64,000 nucleotides of DNA. Source: Rhizobiales bacterium 2SD. GTDB taxonomy: Bacteria > Pseudomonadota > Alphaproteobacteria > Rhizobiales > Beijerinckiaceae. Every line of letters begins with the position of its first letter. Position 1 is the stretch's first letter. Positions 10,601 through 19,185 of the stretch are shown piece by piece. The notes under the pieces were generated by a model that saw nothing but the letters and a program-made list of their open reading frames with translations, ran no database searches and was not told the origin of the DNA. The stretch covers positions 434,001-498,000 of the forward strand of contig SCMY01000001.1 of assembly GCA_005502805.1 (NCBI GenBank), given 5' to 3'. The translations under genes and the position numbers were made by a program.

Positions 10601-10744
10601 CGCGACGTCGGCACGCCGGTCTTCGGCGGCATGCTGGCGGCCTCCTTCATCGGCATCTTCGTGATTCCGGCGCTCTATGTGGTCTTCCAGAGCCTGCGCG
10701 AGCGCCTGCGGCCCTCGACGCGGCCCAAGGAGGAACAGGCCTAG
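7610..10744 (+). CDS. RND multidrug efflux permease (AcrB/MexB, HAE1 family)
   Basis: The protein is 1044 residues, the usual length for HAE1 proton-driven pumps. The first transmembrane helix follows [14 protein letters not shown]. The proton-relay motif [14 protein letters not shown] places Asp409 and Asp410 at the positions of the essential aspartates of AcrB. Two large periplasmic loops are present, with [14 protein letters not shown] opening the second repeat. It exports hydrophobic or amphiphilic compounds using proton motive force, together with the adaptor upstream. No outer-membrane factor gene follows. The TAG stop codon is the first part of a palindromic repeat element at 10741-10845. 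Confidence 0.96.
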   Translation: MLSSVFVDRPRLAIVIALVTTIAGLISLFAIPVAQYPDIVPPQISVRAVYPGASAAVVEQTVAQPIEAQIVGTDKMLYMKSVSGNDGSYSLQVSFELGTNPDINNVNVNNRVQLALSKLPQEVQRSGVTVKKQSSALLGVIAVYAPKGNYDTLFVSNYVTINLLDAIKSTAGVGDASLFGAQDYAIRAWVRTDSLTGLNITTGDIIAAIQGQNAQAAVGRIGARPISDDQQLQLNIQTKGRLTSPEEFGKIVLRTNADGSILRLSDVARLELGAANLDRDTRLNGGPAVLIGVYQAPGANALTALESVKKTIGDLEKSFPDGLAWKVVYDPTAFVTATIHEVQKTLIEAFVLVVLVVYLFLGNLRATLIPTIAVPVSLVGAFIVLNAIGYSANTVSLLAVVLAIGIVVDDAIVVIENVERVMEEHPELSPAEATKRAMGEIVAPIIAITLVLLSVFVPVAFIPGISGELFRQFAVTVAVAMVLSAINALTLSPALCAILLKPHHGPRRGPIGYVMRGIDWTRDRYGAVVARLVRVALVSLALTAAFGAGIYAMGRITPTGFLPEDDQGAFFVVAQLPDGASIGRTSTLAAEVEGILKTEKAIADYSTVIGLNFLDNYSQPNAGFFVVTMKPFAERTSPEDSVSAVIGRLAQKFRSIRDGNVVPVAPPPIIGLGSGGGFSYVLMDMGGSDPKALGQALRGLTVAANQDPQLRRVFSTFSDSAPSIYLDIDRDKVQILGVALSDVFQALQASLGGYYVNDMNLFGRTWQVQVQAEGTDRASVNDIYRINVRSKSGDMVPLRSFVEAKVVVGPQALIRYNNRLAVTLQGSPAPGVSSGQALKAMEAVAAKTLTTGYRGEWTDVSFQEKRAEGQTTIILAFALLFAYLFLVALYESWTIPVPVLLSVAVGVLGAFIAIVLAGLTLDLYAQIGIVVLIGLAAKNGILIVEFAKELREKGHPLLHAATEGARLRFRPVMMTSFAFILGLLPLVIAEGPSKLARRDVGTPVFGGMLAASFIGIFVIPALYVVFQSLRERLRPSTRPKEEQA

Positions 10745-10845
10745 AGCATTTTCGAGCGAGGTGGACACCGGCTCGCGTTAAGAAAATGCGACGAGACAAA
10801 GACTTGGAACACTTCCGCGATTCGGAGAACGCGGAAGTGCTCTAG
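10741..10845. repeat. 105-bp palindromic MITE-like intergenic element with 8-bp terminal inverted repeats
   Basis: The element is bounded by CTAGAGCA (10741-10748) and TGCTCTAG (10838-10845), perfect reverse complements. Inside are a perfect pair GCATTTTC/GAAAATGC (10746-10753 and 10782-10789), a CGAGC/GCTCG pair (10753-10757 and 10771-10775) and a second perfect hairpin CACTTCCGCG/CGCGGAAGTG (10810-10819 and 10830-10839). From memory, a closely similar GAGCATTTTCGAGCG-type sequence is common between genes in Hyphomicrobiales genomes; I could not search for copies. Its first bases contain the TAG stop of the RND permease. Confidence 0.8.
10810..10839 (+). terminator. Perfect 10-bp hairpin after the RND operon
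   Basis: Arms CACTTCCGCG and CGCGGAAGTG enclose a 10-nt loop. No T-run follows, so it may act as a transcript-end stabiliser or Rho-associated structure instead of a classical terminator. It lies between the RND gene and the end of the convergent dehydrogenase gene. Confidence 0.45.
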
Positions 10846-10889
10846 TCACGGCTCCCGGGACAGCGAGGCTCCCTCGCCACGAGCAGGTT

Positions 10890-11924
10890 TCACGGCGCAG
10901 CCGCCCAGTAGCCGGCGAGCGAGACCGGCTCGCCGGTACGCCCTGCTTCATCGATCGCCAAGCATAGCGCGACCGCATTGCGCGCTTCGGCAGGGCTCAA
11001 AGTCTCCTGGGCGTCGGCGAAGGAGGCCAGCGCTGCAGCGAGGTTCTGTTCGAGCTCGAACAGCTCTCCCGAGAAGGCGATGGCGCGCTCGCGGGCATCG
11101 TTCTCGCCGGCCGCCTGCACCCAGAGCGAGAAGCTTGGATGTTCGGCGCGGTCGAAGGCGCCGCTCCAGCTGGTACGGATCGCGCCCGTATCGCCCGCGA
11201 TCTCGAGCAGGGAATGATGCTGGAAGCCGGCGAGGCACTGCGTCACCAGGGCGGTCGAACCATCTTCCCAATCGAGCAGGGCCGAAAGGGTCTGCGGCAT
11301 CGCCGAGCCGTCGCTGGACCGTGCGGTGACGCGATGGGGCAGACCGTTCTCCCGCGCGTACCACATCACGAGATCGACGAAGTGGACGAGCTCCTCCAGG
11401 CTGTAGGAGCCGACGCGCGCCTGATCCTGACGCCAGCCGCCGGAGCCCGGTCGGAAGGGGCGACGGAACAGCGAGAGATGCTGATGGGCCACCCGCCCGA
11501 TCTCGCCACCGGCGATGACCTCCCGCACCTGCCGCCACTGATGCGACACCCGCAATTCATGATTGACCGCGACCTTGCGGCCGCTCCCCTGCGCCGCGGC
11601 GAGGACGGCGTCGCATTCGGCCAGCGTCGTGCCGAGCGGCTTTTCCAGGATGACATGCTTGCCCGCCCGCAGGGCTTCGATGGCGTAGCGCGCATGCAGA
11701 TGGTTCGGTGCCGTGATCGCGACGACGTCGAGCGGCAGGGCAATAAGGTCTTCGAAGCTGCGGACGAGCACCGCCTCGGGATGGGCGGATGCAGCAGCTT
11801 TGGCCGTCGCATCGCCATGGCAGAAGATGGCCGCCAGCTCCGCGCCCGGCAGCTGCGCATAGACCTGCGCATGCAGGCCCCCCCAGGCGCCGAAACCGGC
11901 GAGCCCGATCCGCATGACGGTCAA
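10890..11924 (-). CDS. Gfo/Idh/MocA-family NAD(P)-dependent dehydrogenase
   Basis: This 344-residue oxidoreductase starts with a Rossmann segment (RIGLAGFGAWG). It has the family-defining EKP motif (HVILEKPLGTT, about residue 94), whose lysine takes part in catalysis, and a C-terminal alpha/beta substrate domain. Family members oxidise or reduce sugar or cyclitol hydroxyls. Its start overlaps the upstream aldolase stop by 4 bp (11921-11924), so the two form an operon facing away from the enolase-superfamily dehydratase at 12844. The substrate is unknown, but placement in the LacI-linked sugar-acid cluster suggests a sugar or sugar-acid. Confidence 0.9.
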   Translation of the reverse strand: MTVMRIGLAGFGAWGGLHAQVYAQLPGAELAAIFCHGDATAKAAASAHPEAVLVRSFEDLIALPLDVVAITAPNHLHARYAIEALRAGKHVILEKPLGTTLAECDAVLAAAQGSGRKVAVNHELRVSHQWRQVREVIAGGEIGRVAHQHLSLFRRPFRPGSGGWRQDQARVGSYSLEELVHFVDLVMWYARENGLPHRVTARSSDGSAMPQTLSALLDWEDGSTALVTQCLAGFQHHSLLEIAGDTGAIRTSWSGAFDRAEHPSFSLWVQAAGENDARERAIAFSGELFELEQNLAAALASFADAQETLSPAEARNAVALCLAIDEAGRTGEPVSLAGYWAAAP

Positions 11925-12733
11925 CCCTTCCTGGTCGCGATACCGTCGGCGACATCGCGGAAACGCGTCGCGGCCGCATCGGCGTTGCGCAGCAGCAGCG
12001 AGAAGTCGTTGGCGACCGAGACGAAGTCGAAACCGGAGCGGATATGGCGCTCGGCGATCTCGTCATTGGGCGCGAGCGCGCCAACTGCCTTGCCGAGAGG
12101 CCGGCAGCGCCGGAGCCCGTCCTCGATCGCCGCAGTGACGTCGGGATGGGCGGCCTGCCCGGGCATGCCCATGCTGGCGGCGAGATCGCCCGGCCCGAAG
12201 AAGACCGCGTCGACGCCGTCCACAGCCGCGATCTCCTCGCAGCGGTCGAGCGCCTCCTTGGTCTCGATCTGGACGATCAGAAAGAGCGACTGGCTGGCCT
12301 GCGCCGCATAGTCCCTGAAGCGGGTATAGCGGCTGGCCCGGTGCATCGCCGCGATGCCGCGGACGCCGTGCGGTGGATAACGCAGCGACTGGACGGCGCG
12401 GGCGGCCTCCTCCGGCGTCTGCACGAAAGGCAGCATCAGCGTGGCGACGCCGGCGTCGAGATGCTGCTTGATCAGCAGCGGGTCGTTCCAGAGCAGCCGC
12501 ACGATCGGGACAGTCGGCGTCGCGGCGATGGCGCGGCAATGCGCCATCGCATCGTGCAGCGAGACCGGCGCGTGCTCGCCATCGACCAGCAGCCAGTCAT
12601 AGCCCGACCAGCCGAGCGCCTCCGTCGCGTCGACCGAGTTCAGCATCGACCAGATGCCGACGAGCGGGCGGCCCTGGCGCATCGCCTCGCGAAAGGGATT
12701 GGGCCGGGTGGCGTGGCTGTCGCTGGCGGTCAT
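11921..12733 (-). CDS. HpcH/HpaI-family class II aldolase (2-keto-3-deoxy sugar acid type)
   Basis: This 270-residue TIM-barrel protein has VDGEHAPV near the N-terminus, a catalytic Arg region (VRLLWND), the VQIE metal ligand and the GPGDLAASMG motif with the second metal ligand Asp. Such enzymes cleave 2-keto-3-deoxy acids (for example keto-deoxy-rhamnonate) to pyruvate plus an aldehyde using a divalent metal. Beside two acid-sugar dehydratases it is the natural last step of a non-phosphorylative sugar-acid route. It is the first gene of a two-gene operon with the Gfo/Idh enzyme; the 110-bp gap to 12844 would hold the divergent promoters. Confidence 0.9.
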   Translation of the reverse strand: MTASDSHATRPNPFREAMRQGRPLVGIWSMLNSVDATEALGWSGYDWLLVDGEHAPVSLHDAMAHCRAIAATPTVPIVRLLWNDPLLIKQHLDAGVATLMLPFVQTPEEAARAVQSLRYPPHGVRGIAAMHRASRYTRFRDYAAQASQSLFLIVQIETKEALDRCEEIAAVDGVDAVFFGPGDLAASMGMPGQAAHPDVTAAIEDGLRRCRPLGKAVGALAPNDEIAERHIRSGFDFVSVANDFSLLLRNADAAATRFRDVADGIATRKG

Positions 12734-12843
12734 GAGCGTCTCTCCCGGAGCTGGCGAGGTCTGATAGGTGGACGTGAAAAAGCTGGCGCGCAGCAGCCGG
12801 CGCGGTCTAAGCCGGCAAGACGACGAGCCGGAGTGCTGAAGAC

Positions 12844-13977
12844 ATGGCCTACCCGTCTGATGAGGTCGTCATCACCGCTGTCAGGGCGGTGGCGGTGCGC
12901 GCGCCGATCGAGACGCATGTGCGGACCTCCTTCGGCATCATGCGCGACCGGCCCGCCGTCTTCGTCGAGGTCGAGGATTCCAGCGGCCAGCGCGGCCTCG
13001 GCGAGATCTGGTGCAATTTCCCCTCGGTCGGCGCCGAGCACCGGGCCCGTCTCGTGCTGGAAACGGCCGGGCCGCTGCTGCAGCAACTCTCGCCGCTGCC
13101 GGTCGGCGCGGTCTTCGCGAGGCTGATGGACAAGCTGCACGTCCTCGCCATCCAGTCCGGCGAATGGGGGCCGCTGCGCCAGGTCTGCGCCGGGCTCGAC
13201 ATCGCCTGCCATGATCTGGCGGCGCGGCGCGCCGGGCTGCCGCTCTATGCCTATCTCGACGGGCAGGCGTCGGGCTCGGTCGGCGCCTATGCGAGCGGCA
13301 TCGGCCCGGAAGCGCCGGCCGAGGTCGCGGCGCGCGAGCTGGCGCGCGGGCATGAGAGCTTCAAACTCAAGGTCGGCTTCGGAACCGAAACCGATACGAA
13401 ATCCCTCGATGCGATCCGCGGCGCGATCGGCGATCGTCGCCTGATGATCGACGCTAATCAGGGCTGGAGCCTTGACCAGGCCATCGCGCATGGCAGAAAA
13501 TTTGCCGGCTACGGACTCGACTGGCTCGAAGAGCCCCTGCGGGCCGATCGCCCGATCGAGGAATGGCGCGCCCTGCACGAGGCGATGCCGATCGCGATCG
13601 CGGCCGGCGAGAACATGAACGCTGTCGCGGAATTCGAGGCTGCGATCGCTTCCGGGCTCTTCCGCTTCCTGCAGCCGGATGCGGCGAAATGGGGCGGGCT
13701 CAGCGGCTGCCTGGGGGTGGCCCGGGCGGCGCGTGCGGCCGGCCTCGTCTACTGCCCGCATTATCTCGGCGGCGGCATCGGCCTGCTCGCCTCGGCTCAC
13801 CTGTTGGCGGCGGCAGGTGGCGAGGGCCTGCTGGAGATCGACAGCAATCCCAACCCGCTGCGCGACAATCTCGTCACCGGCCTGATGCCGCTTTCGGGCG
13901 GCAGGGTGACGCTGAGCGAGCGGCCCGGCATCGGCCTTGCCGGCGATCTCGAGAGCATTGTCGCACGTGCAGCCTGA
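12844..13977 (+). CDS. Mandelate racemase-type enolase-superfamily acid-sugar dehydratase
   Basis: This 377-residue protein has the complete enolase-superfamily active site: K174-x-K176 (KLKVG), metal ligands Asp203 (DANQ), Glu229 or Glu230 (LEEP) and Glu256 (GEN). An Asp279...His306 dyad (QPDAAKWGG, CPHYLGGG) assigns it to the mandelate racemase subgroup. That subgroup is dominated by acid-sugar dehydratases producing 2-keto-3-deoxy acids. It is divergent from the aldolase/dehydrogenase operon and 8 bp short of the convergent LacI gene. The exact sugar acid cannot be read from the sequence. Confidence 0.9.
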   Translation: MAYPSDEVVITAVRAVAVRAPIETHVRTSFGIMRDRPAVFVEVEDSSGQRGLGEIWCNFPSVGAEHRARLVLETAGPLLQQLSPLPVGAVFARLMDKLHVLAIQSGEWGPLRQVCAGLDIACHDLAARRAGLPLYAYLDGQASGSVGAYASGIGPEAPAEVAARELARGHESFKLKVGFGTETDTKSLDAIRGAIGDRRLMIDANQGWSLDQAIAHGRKFAGYGLDWLEEPLRADRPIEEWRALHEAMPIAIAAGENMNAVAEFEAAIASGLFRFLQPDAAKWGGLSGCLGVARAARAAGLVYCPHYLGGGIGLLASAHLLAAAGGEGLLEIDSNPNPLRDNLVTGLMPLSGGRVTLSERPGIGLAGDLESIVARAA

Positions 13978-13985
13978 GGCGCCGC

Positions 13986-15047
13986 TCACGTGCTGCCTCG
14001 CCTCACCAGTTCGAAGCCGAGATCATGAACGCCGCCGGTCGGCAGGCGGCCGGCGATGCGCTCACGCAGCACCTCCGCGATCTTCAGTCCGATTGCCCGC
14101 CGCGGCAGGCTGACGGTGCTGAGGCGGGGCTCGCAGGCGGCGGCAAAGTCGACATCGCCGACACCGCAGATCTTCAGTCGGTCAGGCACGGACCAGCCGA
14201 GGCGCTGCGCCTCGAACAGCGCCCCGAGCGCCACGACATCGTTGGTGCACAGCACGGCGTCGACATCTGAGTGCTCGGCCATCAGCTCGGCGAAGGCCTT
14301 GGCGCCTCTGACTGATGTCGGCAGGCCGGGGAGCTGCACTTCGGCCGGCGGCTCATAGCCGATGCTCTGCGCCGTCTCGAAGAAGCCCGCCCGCCTTGCG
14401 TCGGCCCGGTAGTCGCGCTGGTGCATGGCGCCGACGAAGCCGAGCCGCTTCGCGCCACGTTCCTTGAAGTGCCGGGCAACCGCGACGCCGATGTCGCGCT
14501 GGGAGAAACCGATGGCCGTGTCGATCGGATTGTCGGTCAGCTCCCACATCTCGACGATCGGCACGTCGGTGTCGAGCAAAGCGCGCATCGCACCGCGGCT
14601 GTGCCGGCAACCGGTGACGACCAGCGCGGCAGGCGACCAGGCCAGCATCGAGGCGATCAGCCGCTCCTCGCTCTCCAGCTCGTAATGGCTGTTGCCGATC
14701 AGGAGCTGGTAGCCGGCGCCGGCCAGGCCTTCCTCGATCGCTTCGAGCGTCACCGAGAAGAAGGCGTTGATCATAGAGGGGATGATCACGCCGATCGTCT
14801 TGCTGCGGGCGCTGGCGAGCGCGCCGGCCATCAGGTTCGGCCGGTAGGAGAGATGCTCGACCGCTGCGTCGATCTTGCTGCGGACCTGGGGCGAGACGAG
14901 CTCGGGCTGTCGCAGGGCGCGCGAGACGGTCGCGGTCGAGACGCCGGCGATGCGCGCGACATCGGCCATGCGCGGGCGCGCCGTACCGGCGCGCTCGCGC
15001 AAGGCAGGCGCCGGCTTCGTCCTCTCGGCTTCCTTGCCGCCCTTCAT
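13986..15047 (-). CDS. LacI-family transcriptional regulator, GntR(E. coli)-like sugar-acid repressor
   Basis: This 353-residue protein has an N-terminal LacI helix-turn-helix and hinge (MADVARIAGVSTATVSRAL, about residues 27-45, then YRPNLMAGALAS). A periplasmic-binding-protein-like effector domain follows. The effector domain pattern (IGVIIPSMINAFF, ERLIASMLAW, CTNDVVALGALFEAQRLG) resembles the E. coli gluconate repressor GntR and relatives that sense sugar acids. Its ATG shares a base with the stop of the IlvD/Edd dehydratase gene upstream, so the two are co-transcribed. The best target candidates are the near-identical operators at 16906-16922 and 25302-25318. Confidence 0.93.
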   Translation of the reverse strand: MKGGKEAERTKPAPALRERAGTARPRMADVARIAGVSTATVSRALRQPELVSPQVRSKIDAAVEHLSYRPNLMAGALASARSKTIGVIIPSMINAFFSVTLEAIEEGLAGAGYQLLIGNSHYELESEERLIASMLAWSPAALVVTGCRHSRGAMRALLDTDVPIVEMWELTDNPIDTAIGFSQRDIGVAVARHFKERGAKRLGFVGAMHQRDYRADARRAGFFETAQSIGYEPPAEVQLPGLPTSVRGAKAFAELMAEHSDVDAVLCTNDVVALGALFEAQRLGWSVPDRLKICGVGDVDFAAACEPRLSTVSLPRRAIGLKIAEVLRERIAGRLPTGGVHDLGFELVRRGST

Positions 15048-16780
15048 CAGAAGATGCCCGGTTCGGCCGTCGGCGGGCCGTGTTCGAGGAAGTCGAAATC
15101 GCAGCCCTTGTCGGCCTGCGTCACCGTGCGCTGGAACAGCATGCCGTAGCCGCGGCCATAGAGCGGCGGCGGCTCCTTCCAGGCGGCCCGGCGCCTGGTG
15201 AGCTCGGCCTCGTCGACCAGCATGTCCAACCGCCGGTTCGGCACGTCGAGCACGATCTCGTCGCCGGTTTGCACCAATGCCAGCGGCCCGCCGACATGCG
15301 ATTCCGGTGCGACATGCAGCACGCAGGTGCCGTAATGGGTGCCGCTCATGCGCGCGTCAGAAATGCGGACCATGTCGCGCACGCCCTTGGCGAGCAGCTT
15401 CTTCGGCAAGGCGAGCGCCCCCCATTCCGGCATGCCGGGCGCGCCGACCGGGCCGGCGCCGCGCAGGATGAGCACGCTGTTCTCGTCGACATCGAGGTCC
15501 GGGTCCTCGACGCCCTTGGCGAGGGCGACGGGGCCGTCGAAGACGACCGCCCGGCCGCGATGCACCAGCAGCTCCGGCGTCGCGGCCGACGGTTTGATCA
15601 CCGCGCCATCAGGTGCGAGATTGCCCCGCAGCACGGCGATGGCCGGCATGGCGCTGACCGGGTTCGAGAGCGGCCGGATGATGTCCTCGTCGACGATCCG
15701 CGTCCGCTCCATGGCCTCGCCGAGCGTCTGGCCGAGGACGTTGCGGGCGGTCAGGTCGAGCCGGTCAGTCAGCCGCGACATCAGCCCGCCGAGACCGCCG
15801 GCGAAGTAGAAATCCTCCATCAGGAAATTCCCGGCCGGGAAGACATTGGCGAGGATCGGCGTCTGCCGCGCGATCGCGTCGAAATCGTCGAGCGAGATCG
15901 AGAGGCCGGCGCGCCGCGCCATGGCGATGAGATGGATCGCTGCATTGGTCGAGCCCGACAGGGCGACATCGACATGCAGCGCGTTGCGGACCGAGCCCTG
16001 GGTCAGGATCTGCGAGGGCTTGAGGTCCTCCCAGACCATTTCGACGATCCGCTCGCCGCAGGTCGAGGCCATCCGGGTATGGGCGGAATCCATGGCTGGG
16101 ATGCTGGAGGCGAAAGGCAGCGTCAGCCCGAGCGCATCGACGATCGCGGTCATCGTCGAAGCCGTGCCCATGGTATTGCAGGTGCCGGGCGAGCGCGTCG
16201 AGATGCCCTCGATCTCGACCAGCTCCGTCTCGCTGAGCTTCCCGGCGCGATACTCGTTCCAGTATTTCATGGTGTGCGTGCCGGCGCCGACGCGCGTGCC
16301 CTGCCAGCTGCTGTTGAGCATCGGCCCCGCCGGGCAGAAGATCGCCGGCAGGTCCATGCTGAGCGCGCCCATCAGCAGGCCGGGCGTGGTCTTGTCGCAG
16401 CCGCCGAGCAGCACGGCGCCATCGATCGGGTGCTGGCGCAGCAGCTCCTCCGCCTCCATGGCAAGGAGGTTGCGGTAGAGCATGGTGGTCGGCTTCACCA
16501 TGACCTCGCCGAGCGACAGGGCCGGCAGCTCGACCGGATGACCGCCGGCGCGGATGATCCCGCGCTTCACCGCCTCGGCCCGCTCGCGCAGATGCGCATG
16601 GCAGGGCGACAGATCGCTCCAGGTGTTCAGGATCGCGATCACCGGCCGGCCCATGAACTCCTCGCGGCGCAGGCCCATCTGCTGCATGCGCTGGCGATGG
16701 GCGAAGGCGCGCATGCCTTGCGCCGAATACCAGCGCGCGCTGCGCAATTCGTCAGGGCGGCGGGACGGCAACGGCGGCAA
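15047..16780 (-). CDS. IlvD/Edd-family dehydratase (sugar-acid type)
   Basis: This 577-residue dehydratase has the three cluster cysteines of IlvD/Edd enzymes: Cys60 (SPCHAHL), Cys128 (GGCDKTTPG) and Cys201 (SPGTCNTMG). It also has the GAGTHTMKYWNEYRAG region, typical of the sugar-acid branch (arabonate, xylonate or fuconate dehydratases) more than of the branched-chain amino acid enzyme. It dehydrates an aldonic acid to a 2-keto-3-deoxy acid. The gene is co-transcribed with the LacI regulator downstream of it. The presence of a second, unrelated acid-sugar dehydratase at 12844 suggests more than one substrate. Confidence 0.92.
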   Translation of the reverse strand: MPPLPSRRPDELRSARWYSAQGMRAFAHRQRMQQMGLRREEFMGRPVIAILNTWSDLSPCHAHLRERAEAVKRGIIRAGGHPVELPALSLGEVMVKPTTMLYRNLLAMEAEELLRQHPIDGAVLLGGCDKTTPGLLMGALSMDLPAIFCPAGPMLNSSWQGTRVGAGTHTMKYWNEYRAGKLSETELVEIEGISTRSPGTCNTMGTASTMTAIVDALGLTLPFASSIPAMDSAHTRMASTCGERIVEMVWEDLKPSQILTQGSVRNALHVDVALSGSTNAAIHLIAMARRAGLSISLDDFDAIARQTPILANVFPAGNFLMEDFYFAGGLGGLMSRLTDRLDLTARNVLGQTLGEAMERTRIVDEDIIRPLSNPVSAMPAIAVLRGNLAPDGAVIKPSAATPELLVHRGRAVVFDGPVALAKGVEDPDLDVDENSVLILRGAGPVGAPGMPEWGALALPKKLLAKGVRDMVRISDARMSGTHYGTCVLHVAPESHVGGPLALVQTGDEIVLDVPNRRLDMLVDEAELTRRRAAWKEPPPLYGRGYGMLFQRTVTQADKGCDFDFLEHGPPTAEPGIF

Positions 16781-16837
16781 CTCCTCGGCAGGGTGGCGCG
16801 CTAGATGACATCGCTTTCATAACCCTGTCAATCAAAC

Positions 16838-16856
16838 GAAACACATCATAAGTTTC
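16838..16856. promoter_or_regulatory. Inverted repeat GAAAC-N9-GTTTC in the divergent promoter region
   Basis: Arms at 16838-16842 and 16852-16856 lie in an AT-rich stretch 58 bp upstream of the IlvD/Edd start. The site could be an operator for the leftward dehydratase-LacI operon. It does not match the LacI-type sites at 16906 and 25305, so the binding factor is unknown. Confidence 0.35.
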
Positions 16857-16905
16857 ATATAAAAGGGAAATTCGTGCTGATCCGAAGTCGCCTTGACCAA
16901 GTTAA

Positions 16906-16922
16906 TGTAACCGCTATCATCA
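16906..16922 (+). promoter_or_regulatory. LacI/GntR-type operator upstream of the sugar ABC importer
   Basis: TGTAACCGCTATCATCA matches the reverse complement of 25302-25318 at 16 of 17 positions. The core TGTAAC-CGCTATCA has the approximate dyad symmetry of LacI-family operators and resembles the TGTTACC...-type site known for E. coli GntR. It lies 54 bp before the importer ATG, where a repressor would block transcription. The adjacent LacI-family gene at 13986-15047 is the obvious candidate. Confidence 0.7.
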
Positions 16923-16976
16923 TCGGTGAAGCTCGCCCGGAGAGGTGTGGCGCCAAGTCATTTCAGGGAGGACGGG

Positions 16977-18227
16977 ATGGACCGCAGAACACTAATCAAG
17001 AGCGGCCTGGCTGCGGCGGGAACGGTCGCGATGCCGGCCTATCTGCGGGCGCAGTCGAACCGCAAGCTCAGCATCCTGACCTGGAACATCGCCGACCAGG
17101 AGGCGCTGTTCAAAGAGGAGTTCGCAGACTTCAAGGCGCAGAATCCGGGCGTCGAGATCGAGTGGCTCGACAAGAAGGGGCCGGAGCTGCCGGCCTTCTA
17201 CCAGACGCAGCTCGTCGCCGGCACCGCGCCCGACATCATCGACCTGCAGGGCATGATCTGGGTGGAGTGGGCCGCCAACGGCGCCCTGCTCGACCTGACG
17301 CCTTACATGCAGAAGGAGCCCGACGTCGCCAAGCTCTACAACCAGGACTACCTGGCGAGCTTCGTCTACGACAAGAAGAACTACGTCATACCCTTCTACA
17401 TCGCCAAGACGCTGCTGTTCTACAACAAGACGATGTTCAAGGAGGCAGGCCTCGCGGACGCGCCGAAATCGTTCGACGAGATCGTCAATTTCAGCCAGGC
17501 GATGGCGAAGGGCGAGAAGACCGGCTTCCTGACGCTGAACTTCGACTGGCTGTATTGGCCGCTGATGCAGATGAACGGCGTCGAGCTGCTGAAGTCGGAC
17601 ATGAAGACGCCGGCCTTCAATACGCCCAAGACGATCGAGGTGCTGGAGAAGCTGGCCAAGGCGACGGCCTCGGGCGGGATCAACAAGATCGCCTGGACCG
17701 GACGCTGGGTCGAACCCAACGGCGCCTTCGCCTCCGGCAATGTCGGCATGCTGCAGGCCCATTCGGCCTCGTATTTCTTCGTCAAGGGCCAGGCGCCCTG
17801 GGTCAATCCCGACACGCTCGGCGCAGCCCAGAACCCCGGCAACTGGTCGACGCCGACCAATCACGGCTTCGCCATCTCGAAGTCGTCGAAGAACCCCGAT
17901 CTCGCCTGGGCGCTGGTCAAGCACATGACCGGCAACAAATGGGCGACGGAATTCTCGGTGCGCCGCCGCATTCTCACCGGCAACCTCGCCGCCGACAAGG
18001 TCGGGCTGGAGAAGGTCAAGGCCGAGGATCCGCTGGCCCATGCCGTGCTGCTGACGCAGCTCGAGCACACCGACAAGATGTGCGGCAACTGGCCTTTGCC
18101 GAACGATGCGCAGGTGAAGGACGTCTTCTGGGCCGAGATCCAGAACGCCGTGCTCGGCCGCAAGGACGCCAAGACGGCGCTGGCCGACGCCGAGCGCGCC
18201 GTGACGCGCGTCATGCGCCGGTCCTGA
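16977..18227 (+). CDS. ABC sugar importer substrate-binding protein (CUT1, extracellular family 1)
   Basis: This 416-residue family 1 solute-binding protein has a twin-arginine-like leader (MDRRTLIKSGLAAAG...YLRAQ), so export by the Tat system is possible. The mature part begins KLSILTWNIADQEALFKEEF and carries the GTAPDIIDLQG motif near residue 86. The ATG at 16977 follows an AGGGAGGACGGG ribosome site; an in-frame GTG at 16926 lacks one. It is the first gene of an operon with two permeases, a small membrane protein and a hydroxyacid dehydrogenase, and lies just downstream of a LacI-type operator. The sugar is unknown. Confidence 0.92.
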   Translation: MDRRTLIKSGLAAAGTVAMPAYLRAQSNRKLSILTWNIADQEALFKEEFADFKAQNPGVEIEWLDKKGPELPAFYQTQLVAGTAPDIIDLQGMIWVEWAANGALLDLTPYMQKEPDVAKLYNQDYLASFVYDKKNYVIPFYIAKTLLFYNKTMFKEAGLADAPKSFDEIVNFSQAMAKGEKTGFLTLNFDWLYWPLMQMNGVELLKSDMKTPAFNTPKTIEVLEKLAKATASGGINKIAWTGRWVEPNGAFASGNVGMLQAHSASYFFVKGQAPWVNPDTLGAAQNPGNWSTPTNHGFAISKSSKNPDLAWALVKHMTGNKWATEFSVRRRILTGNLAADKVGLEKVKAEDPLAHAVLLTQLEHTDKMCGNWPLPNDAQVKDVFWAEIQNAVLGRKDAKTALADAERAVTRVMRRS

Positions 18228-18246
18228 GCGGGGAGCGGCGCCGGTT

Positions 18247-19185
18247 ATGGCAATGGCTATGTCCGCCGCGCCCGAACGGCGGCGTACCTCGTTCCTGCGC
18301 AGGGCGACGACGCGCCAGGCCATCCTGGTCTGGTGCTTCCTCGCACCGTCACTGCTGATCTTCTTGCTCTACCGCATCCTGCCGCTGGCCTGGAATATCC
18401 TGCTCTCGTTACAGGCCTGGTCGCCGCTGAAGCCGGCGGTCTTCATCGGCCTCGAGAATTATGAGGAGATGCTGACCGACGAGGTGTTCTGGCAATCGCT
18501 CTGGAACACCGTCTTCATCATCCTGTCGGCGCCGGTCGGGATCGCGATGGCGCTCGGCCTCGCCTTGCTGGTCAACTCCAACATCAGCGGCCGCAACGTC
18601 TATCGCACGCTGATCTTCCTGTCCTATCCGCTGATGACCGTCGCGGTCGCGATCATCTGGCGCTGGATGTATGACGAGCGCGTCGGCCTGCTGAACTATG
18701 TCGCCAGGCTGCTGCACCTCACCGACACGCCGATCCCGTTCCTGAACTCGTTCTTCTGGGCGCTGCCCTCGGTCGTCGTCGCCAATATCTGGCAGATGCT
18801 CGGCTTCTACATGATCATCCTCTTGACCGGGCTGCAGAACATTCCGAGCTCGCTGTTCGAGGCCGCCGAGATCGACGGCGCCACCGCCGGCGACCGCTTC
18901 TGGCGCATCACGCTGCCGCTGCTGCGTCCCTCGATCTTCCTGTGCTTCGTCATCGGCATGCTGAACTCCGTGACCAGCTTCGACCTGGTCTACGTCATGA
19001 CCGGCGGCGGCCCCGGCCGCGCCACCGAGATCCTCGTCACCTATATCTACAAGCTCGGCTTCGTGCAGACGCGCTTCGACTATGCGGCTGCGGTGACGGT
19101 CGTGTTCTTCGTCTTCCTGATCACGGTCGCCTGGGCGGCGAACCGGCTCTCCGGCGGCAATGCCGGCGCGAGGGACATGGAATGA
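18247..19185 (+). CDS. ABC sugar importer permease (MalF/UgpA type)
   Basis: This 312-residue permease has six predicted membrane helices and the cytoplasmic EAA loop (EAAEIDGATAGDRFWRITLPLLRPS, near residues 213-237) that docks the ATPase. It pairs with the next permease to form the channel for the binding protein encoded 19 bp upstream. Its stop overlaps the following permease start (19182-19185). No ATPase gene is present anywhere in this operon. Confidence 0.93.
   Translation: MAMAMSAAPERRRTSFLRRATTRQAILVWCFLAPSLLIFLLYRILPLAWNILLSLQAWSPLKPAVFIGLENYEEMLTDEVFWQSLWNTVFIILSAPVGIAMALGLALLVNSNISGRNVYRTLIFLSYPLMTVAVAIIWRWMYDERVGLLNYVARLLHLTDTPIPFLNSFFWALPSVVVANIWQMLGFYMIILLTGLQNIPSSLFEAAEIDGATAGDRFWRITLPLLRPSIFLCFVIGMLNSVTSFDLVYVMTGGGPGRATEILVTYIYKLGFVQTRFDYAAAVTVVFFVFLITVAWAANRLSGGNAGARDME

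Noticed and set aside
15047..16780. Biosynthetic dihydroxy-acid dehydratase IlvD.
   Set aside because: The motif pattern and the neighbouring sugar-acid genes and LacI regulator fit the sugar-acid dehydratase branch better.
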